DNA of 64,000 nt. Source: Tragulus kanchil. Taxonomy: Eukaryota > Chordata > Mammalia > Artiodactyla > Tragulidae. Location: the NCBI GenBank assembly GCA_022376925.1, contig JAIOJX010000001.1, positions 39,087,324 through 39,151,323 of the forward strand, in the 5' to 3' direction. The notes beneath the pieces are model-generated. The model did no database searches and had not been told where the DNA came from. It saw only the letters and a program-made list of their open reading frames with translations. Position 1 is the stretch's first letter; every line of letters starts with the position of its first letter. This document shows, piece by piece, positions 57,509 through 64,000 of the stretch. Position numbers and translations under genes: made by a program.

Positions 57509-58127
57509 TCTCAGAGAGACATGTAAATAAGCTGTGTGTCTTTGAGGAGTTTCTTTCAACCTTAAAATATTGCTAGCAGGATTATTCATGGATAGTGTTC
57601 TATAAGGAAAATTAGTTATTGGCTTATTAATTTTTTTTTCACTCATTTGCTCTCTCCTGCCAGGGCCTGAGTTGGGCACCTAAGTTACAATGGAGAACCA
57701 AGAAGACACGGTTTATGCCCTCAGGCCCTGGGAGGATGTGTTCATTCTCATCTGTCTTGGCAGAAAAGTTTGAAAGGCATTGTCACCCAATACATGAATT
57801 CCCTCTAAAGCAAGTATGCTGCTTTCAGGCTACTCTTTAAAGTAAATGAATAGTTAGGTGAGAAAAAATCATACGCAGTAACCCTTGACGAGAGTATTCG
57901 TTGAGAATAATCACAGTGGAAGAAAGTTTCTATTGATGAAAATCTTGATTTGTTAGTATGTTTAGTGAACTATGTTATTATTTCAAGTATATGTAGTGGA
58001 TTAATTGTTAAAATTATTTGGGTAGATAGATGTCCTGCAATATCTGTGTTGAATAGTTATTAAGATGTTTTTATAATTATAATATACATATTCTATAGAA
58101 TTATTGAAAATTCAGAGAAGTACAAAG
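57509..58127. other. No recognised feature
   Basis: AT-rich unassigned sequence up to the SINE pair. Confidence 0.5.
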
Positions 58128-58140
58128 AAATACTATGTTT

Positions 58141-58410
58141 GGGCTTCCCTGGTGGTCCAGTGGGTAAAGAGTCTGTCTTGCAGTGCAAGGGGCACCAGTT
58201 TGATCCCTGGCCCGGGAAGATCCCACGTGCCATGGAGCGGCTGGACCGGTGTGTCCAATTACCAGTCAGTGCTCTGGAGTGCTTACACCCAGAGCTGGTG
58301 CTCAGCAACGAGAGAGGCCACTGCAATGGGAGGCCCACACAGGCCAAAGAATGAAGATGGATGAAAATAAATACATGAAAAACCGAAAAAACAGGCCAAA
58401 TTAAAAAAAA
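58141..58410 (+). mobile_element. CHR-type SINE, short-tail class, sense (left arm of an inverted pair)
   Basis: Head 'gggcttccctggtggtccag', B-box-like 'gtttgatccc', tail 'aaaaaacaggccaaattaaa'. Target duplication aaatactatgttt/aaatactatgctt (58128-58140 and 58411-58423). Confidence 0.93.
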
Positions 58411-58451
58411 AAATACTATGCTTGATTCTAGTACTAGAAACAACTGCTTTT

Positions 58452-58736
58452 TTTTTTTTTTTAAAGATTTAAAAAAAAGTTTTGGCCTCTTTTATTGGTT
58501 TTCTATTTATTTATTTTCATCCATATTTATTCTCTGGCCTGTGTGGACCTCCTATTGTAGCGGCCTCTCCTGCTGCAGAGCACCGGCTCCGGGCCCACGC
58601 GCTCTAGAGTGCTGGCTCGCAACTGGACGTGCCGGTCCAGCCACTCCACAGTACTTGGCATCCTCCTGGGCCAGGGATCAAACTGGTGCCCTCTGCACTG
58701 CAAGGCTCTCCACCCACTGAGCCACCAGGGAAACCC
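58452..58736 (-). mobile_element. CHR-type SINE, short-tail class, antisense (right arm of an inverted pair)
   Basis: T run and reversed tail ('gttttggcctcttttattgg') through reversed head ('gagccaccagggaaaccc'). Target duplication aacaactgctttt (58439-58451 and 58737-58749). Only 41 bases separate it from the sense copy 58141-58410. Confidence 0.93.
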
Positions 58737-58749
58737 AACAACTGCTTTT

Positions 58750-59735
58750 AATAGAGGTCCACATCCCTTATCTTTTTCTTGGGATCAATAGCATTTTGAA
58801 ATTCAGAATTTTTCAGACCTTAGCAAGGCAATCCAATGTGTTTATCACAGACTTTATGGTATCCTCAGCAGAGTGTGCAGTCCTGCTCTATAATCAAATA
58901 CAGTAATACTTCTGCAGCAAACTGTATAAATATTTGTTCTATGAAGAATATAGACTATAACCTCATAATTGTTCCTGTCAGATTTTGTTACCAAATGAGT
59001 TATAAGTATCTTTCCATCCCAGAGCCCTTTGTATTTTGGAATTGCACATAAAAGATCATGGACTTACATTTTAGCATGTACTTAGACAATTTCTTAGCAC
59101 TTATTACTTGCTAGGCATCATCGAGGAGTTTAGTATGCATAGATTTGTACTCTTCATACTGATAAAAGGTATATCTAAAAGATAGGGGCCCTGTGCCTTC
59201 AAAAGGTGCCAGATACCAAGGAATGCTGTCCATAGGATTTGTCCGTATGCACCCTACTTGTCAGACCTTTTATAGTTTGGCCTCTGTTTTGCCCACGAAT
59301 GTTGCCTCTAGCATTCATTTACTTAGATCTGTCATCCCCTGCTGGGATGACCCTGTATTTGACTGTAACTCTGCTCCCAATTCTCTTTGGCCCAAAGGTC
59401 AGATTGTGGCAGCCTACCCATGTTCTCTGGGCAAAAAAAAAAACCCATCCTCTCCTTAGTTTTGCTTTTGCAAAACTATTTTGTCACTGACATTTCACAG
59501 TGACCCTTCCCTGCTCTACTTGGTCAAGTTAAGACAAGCATGGCCTGAAAAATGGTTGAGAAAAAAATAAAGGTGAAGGTTAAGTGCATGCAGCCTTCGC
59601 TCAAATCAAAGAGATGGGTTGAAAGGCAAGTGACAGGAATTAAGCAAGTAAATAACAGAACACTGTGAGTCATTGGTTTATAACTTGATGGCTGCTTGTC
59701 TGTACCTCTTTCTGTGTCTGTGCTCTAGCTTTCAA
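58750..59735. other. Repeat-poor DNA, nothing recognised
   Basis: Single-copy-looking. Frames of 71-88 codons without motifs. An A run at about 59437-59446. Confidence 0.5.
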
Positions 59736-61902
59736 AATTCTACCAGATAATGAGTATTTTGCAGAAGTGAATGTCAGAGTTCTTTCTTTCATGAAATTTG
59801 GTGGAATGATGACTAATGGAATAAAAATATTGAAAACCTGTAATTACCTGTGATAAACAATATGTTATGCTTCCTTTTCTCTGTTCTGAATCTGCCACTG
59901 TGTTTTCTCTCACCTAATGCAGCATTTCAGGGCAGTATTGCTTTTCAATTATGTGTCTCAAACTACGGTTCCTGCTGACAGTGAGAATGAAAGCACATTT
60001 TGATTGTTATGTTTTCCCTTTCCTTCCTCATGAACTCCAAGGGCCTATATGCTAATATAAGCCCCAATGACAGGAAGTCTAAATGGAAATGTTATTAGAA
60101 AGCTGTGGATATGTATTTAACGAAATATGTATGATTACGATATTGCAGGACATGTGTAATATTGATGGGAACTCAACTGATCTCAATATTTAATAAAGGT
60201 TTAATTTAAAATATGGATATTTAGAGGAATGGGTTGTTTTATCTTTTTTGCAAATGCAGCACATGTTAATTTCTTGCTGAAAATTTGTCTGGTAAATTCA
60301 ATTTCCTTCTGTAATTTGCCATTTTGAATTTCCCTGTTTTTTGGAAGCATATTTTTTTATGCTGGTCTGGACTCTGGTGTTCCAGAATGCTTGAGGGTGA
60401 TAGAAAGAATAATAATACGCTTTGAGGTATTCTGGAGTAGTTAAATGGCCCATTCATGATTCCCTATAGTCTATCTTGATTGGCCTTGGACCCCAGTTTC
60501 TGTAAATTAAGGCCAATGCCTTAACTTTAGACACTGCTCTTGAAAAATCTTAGTGTTTAGCTTAGGCATTGGTTAAAATGGTGGATGCTTGGAATTGAAT
60601 TTAGGATTTGAATTGCCTGTGTAGGTACTAGAAACTGTGCTCTGGCATTTTTTTGAAAGCCAAGAAAATGACAGGCTATACAGATCATTAATACTGAGCA
60701 GTGAAGGATCATATATAGACAACTGGAAGCTATAATCCATCAAAATCCTATCTCCTTGGATTTATGAGATTATTGTCATTTTATTTCAACTATTTGTCCC
60801 TCTGAGAATTTTCACAATTCTACCAGATAATGAGTATTTTGCAGAAGTGAATGTCAGAGTTCTTTCTTTCATGAAATTTGGTGGAATGATGACTAATGGA
60901 ATAAAAATATTGAAAACCTGTAATTACCTGTGATAAACAATATGTTATGCTTCCTTTTCTCTGTTCTGAATCTGCCACTGTGTTTTCTCTCACCTAATGC
61001 AGCATTTCAGGGCAGTATTGCTTTTCAATTATGTGTCTCAAACTACGGTTCCTGCTGACAGTGAGAATGAAAGCACATTTTGATTGTTATGTTTTCCCTT
61101 TCCTTCCTCATGAACTCCAAGGGCCTATATGCTAATATAAGCCCCAATGACAGGAAGTCTAAATGGAAATGTTATTAGAAAGCTGTGGATATGTATTTAA
61201 CGAAATATGTATGATTACGATATTGCAGGACATGTGTAATATTGATGGGAACTCAACTGATCTCAATATTTAATAAAGGTTTAATTTAAAATATGGATAT
61301 TTAGAGGAATGGGTTGTTTTATCTTTTTTGCAAATGCAGCACATGTTAATTTCTTGCTGAAAATTTGTCTGGTAAATTCAATTTCCTTCTGTAATTTGCC
61401 ATTTTGAATTTCCCTGTTTTTTGGAAGCATATTTTTTTATGCTGGTCTGGACTCTGGTGTTCCAGAATGCTTGAGGGTGATAGAAAGAATAATAATACGC
61501 TTTGAGGTATTCTGGAGTAGTTAAATGGCCCATTCATGATTCCCTATAGTCTATCTTGATTGGCCTTGGACCCCAGTTTCTGTAAATTAAGGCCAATGCC
61601 TTAACTTTAGACACTGCTCTTGAAAAATCTTAGTGTTTAGCTTAGGCATTGGTTAAAATGGTGGATGCTTGGAATTGAATTTAGGATTTGAATTGCCTGT
61701 GTAGGTACTAGAAACTGTGCTCTGGCATTTTTTTGAAAGCCAAGAAAATGACAGGCTATACAGATCATTAATACTGAGCAGTGAAGGATCATATATAGAC
61801 AACTGGAAGCTATAATCCATCAAAAATCCTATCTCCTTGGATTTATGAGATTATTGTCATTTTTTATTTCAACTATTTGTCCCTCTGAGAATTTTCACAA
61901 TT
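59736..61902 (+). repeat. Tandem near-identical 1.08 kb block pair M (probable assembly duplication)
   Basis: Copy 1 is 59736-60819 and copy 2 is about 60816-61902. The offset is a constant 1080 for about 1 kb, then 1083 after two A/T-run length differences ('catcaaaatcc'/'catcaaaaatcc' and a T run) within the last ~85 bases of copy 1. The joint shares 'aatt'. The block is unique-looking DNA with no transposon. Confidence 0.95.
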
Positions 61903-62824
61903 TAAAACAAAATGATATTTTCTATCCTTTTTGACAAATGTTTCTGCATGTATGCTCATTTTCCCTCACGAAATTCCTTGTGAAGAGACATGTGTACCCA
62001 TTTTAGAGTGAGAAAACTAAGCCACATAAAGGTTAAGTAGATTGTCCAAGGTCAAATGCAGAGCTAGGAAATGGCTGTGCTGGGATTCTAAGTTAGGCTT
62101 ATCTGTACAGAAAGAGAAAATGAAAAATGATTAGATCATCAGGTATGTGATATACAATGATATAAAGCAGGGGAAATAGAAGAAAGTTTTGATGAATTGG
62201 CTGAAATTTATCTTCAAGATTTATTGACCCTTTATGGCCAATTTCCTTGTGAGACTGAGCCTTGGGCCAGAGTAGACAATGAGGATGACTTGGTAAAAGT
62301 CATCTCTACTGGAGAACCGATTTAAAATGAATGTTCTAGTAACAGCCGGTCATGGGGGTCAGAGCTACCTGTGGGATAGAACAGTTCTGTCTTATAAGCC
62401 TGATTAAGCACCTTAAACTGGTGCTGGGAGAATTATTATGCTGCTCACCCATTTGCTTGAAGTAAAAGAGCATGGATTTTAAATCAAATAGCACACTTAC
62501 TTGCCCATGAAGAGAATGGACTGGACAGACAAGTTCATGAACAGGCACATTTTTGTTTAGCCTATTTTCCACGTTGTATGGGGCATGCCCAGAAGGGCAG
62601 GCTGTGATGGAGTACCACTTGAGAGTACTCTGGGAAGTCCGGAATTGATGCAAGCAGTAGATGCACACAGGAAGCATTCAAAGTTAAGAGGTTCATCTCT
62701 GACATCCTGGATTAGAATACTGACTTTGCCACTCACAAACTGTGTAAACTTTCTGAGCCTTATTTTGCTCAGCTGAAAAATAGCGATAATAAGTGTTTAC
62801 CTAATAGGGACTTGGGGAGGATTG
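61903..62824. other. Mostly unassigned; MIR-like patch near 61990-62110
   Basis: 'gtgagaaaactaagccacat', 'tagattgtccaaggtcaaat' and 'gagctaggaaatggctgtgc' look like a reversed MIR remnant (about 62005-62090). The rest has no recognised feature. Confidence 0.5.
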
Positions 62825-62835
62825 GATGCATTATT

Positions 62836-62891
62836 GTTGTTATTGCTCAATTGCTAAGTTGTGTCTGACTCTTTACAGACCCCACAGACTA
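62836..62891 (-). mobile_element. Very short (56-base) Bov-tA 3' fragment with target duplication
   Basis: Antisense Bov-tA 3' end ('ctcaattgctaagttgtgtc') flanked by gatgcattatt at 62825-62835 and 62892-62902. An extreme 5' truncation that still used the normal insertion mechanism. Confidence 0.85.
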
Positions 62892-62995
62892 GATGCATTA
62901 TTACATGTAAATATTTAGAATGGTCTCTGGCTCATAGTAAGGCAAATAAGTGTTGACCTATTATTCCAGTTTAAGAGCCCCCAAGTGAAAATATG

Positions 62996-63198
62996 TGTGT
63001 GTGTATCAGTCACTCAGTCCTGTGGGACTCTTTGTGACCCCATGGACTGTAGCCTGCTGGGCTCCTCTGTCCATGGGATTCTCCAGGCAAGAATATTGGA
63101 GTGAGTTGCCATTCCCTTCTCCAGGAGATCTTCCTGATCCAAGGATCAAACCTGGGTCTCCTGCATTGGCAGACAGATCCTTTACCATCTGAGCCATG
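62996..63198 (-). mobile_element. Bov-tA SINE, antisense
   Basis: (GT)n, then 'cagtcactcagtcctgtggg' through head 'cctttaccatctgagccatg'. It abuts the CHR-like fragment that follows. Confidence 0.92.
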
Positions 63199-63325
63199 GG
63201 TGGTCAAGTGGTTAGGACTCCACACTTCCATTGCATGGGGCACACGTTTGATCTCTCTTCAGGGAACTAAGATCCCACATGCCGTGGTATGGCCAAAAAT
63301 TTAAAAACAAATAAAAAGAAAAATG
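63199..63325 (+). mobile_element. Short CHR-type SINE fragment, sense
   Basis: 'tggtcaagtggttaggactc', 'gggaactaagatcccacatg' and 'ggtatggccaaaaatttaaa' fit a short CHR element missing its first bases. It probably contained or bordered the Bov-tA insertion at 62996-63198. Confidence 0.82.
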
Positions 63326-64000
63326 AATTACATAAAAAGCACTTTGGGATAAAAAATATTTTGGGAAATGTTTACCTATCACTAAGAACTCAGCCAACAA
63401 GATGACTGACATTTCCTGTGACATCCTATTGAATTCCTGTATTTATTCCACATTTTATGGTTTCTTTCTTTGGGTTTGTATGTGGTTTTAGGACTCTTAT
63501 TTAAATGCCTTATGTCTGTCCTGGAACTGATAAAGAACATGTTCACTAATTATGTCCAAGTGGAAGCAGATTTTTTAGAAGTGCAATGACATGCATTGAG
63601 AAGGAAATTGATTAACCAAAGACTTCAATTGACTTGTCCGTGTGAGTTTGTCATTTTAATTATTAGCTTTTTAATACTAGCAAATCAGTTAATGGCACCA
63701 AGAAAACAACTGCTGTTGTCACAGAGTAAATAATGGTATAGTCATTCTACTGTGAAGGTTATTTTTGTATCACATTTCATTGTGCTAGCCTGTCTGATTT
63801 ATGGCTATAACCAACCGACCCTGGCTCTGGCCCCTATCTGCTCACACAGTAATTTTAAGCCCATCACTCTCAAAAAGACCCTTCCAAAGTATTTATGGGA
63901 GTCACTGGGGGTTATCTTACATGAGCTCTGAATTAGCCAGACCACCGCCACTGCTGCTGATACTGTGCCCTGGACCCTCAGTGCTGTGGCTGCTGTCTTG
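63326..64000. other. Unassigned DNA to the right edge
   Basis: No repeat or exon recognised. 63780-64000 is less AT-rich than its surroundings and repeat-free. Confidence 0.5.

Overview
The window is nuclear DNA of a ruminant. It contains Bov-tA tRNA/BovB-chimeric SINEs and BovB (RTE) 3' ends, which point to Ruminantia, together with many tRNA-derived CHR-type SINEs, L1s of several ages, MIR, and old hAT and Tigger fossils. Several young L1 3' ends, and an abundant CHR-type subfamily with a C-rich extended tail, do not match the cattle or sheep consensus elements I remember. A non-bovid ruminant, possibly a chevrotain, is therefore a weak guess. I recognise no protein-coding exon, functional RNA gene or promoter. 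Open reading frames above about 60 codons are either fragments of retrotransposons or chance frames in repeats and low-complexity DNA. The window looks intergenic or deeply intronic.

The dominant structure is not a gene system. Twelve times, a block of about 1.07-1.14 kb is followed immediately, or after at most about 53 bases of filler, by a near-identical direct copy of itself. The junctions lie near 9.75, 14.72, 16.82, 22.1, 24.2, 28.4, 32.65, 40.99, 45.2, 47.36, 50.5 and 60.8 kb. A thirteenth is implied at the left edge. About 13 kb of the 64 kb (about a fifth) is second copy. The copies differ mainly in homopolymer or dinucleotide length and in the last or first tens of bases at the junction. 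At three places a ~2.1 kb block repeats both its left and right neighbours, whose true ends overlap by only 44-72 bases. This is what untrimmed contig or gap-patch overlaps would produce. I regard the duplications as probable assembly artefacts, not biology, until reads show otherwise.

Layout: 0-3.7 kb holds an old sense L1 split by a young antisense L1, then a SINE-in-SINE nest, a Bov-tA and another SINE. 3.7-8.6 kb holds repeat-poor DNA, an old unnamed repeat split by an L1 tail, and a 5'-truncated L1. 8.7-20.7 kb is mostly old antisense L1 peppered with SINEs and three false duplications. 21-25 kb holds a young L1 and a MIR, both doubled. 26-30.5 kb holds MIR, a Tigger-type fossil and BovB. 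30.5-42 kb is repeat-poor with a hAT fossil, BovB, MIR and MER5. 42.7-51.6 kb is SINE-rich with a twin-primed L1. 52-58.8 kb holds Bov-tA copies including an inverted pair, an old L1 with a probable solo LTR, BovB and an inverted pair of CHR SINEs. 59-64 kb is repeat-poor apart from one duplication and some SINE fragments near the right end.

There is no operon-like or pathway logic here. Interactions are nested transposon insertions, which give relative ages: old L1, MIR, hAT and the unnamed family first; then CHR-2 and Bov-tA; then the long-tail CHR-type SINEs and young L1s.
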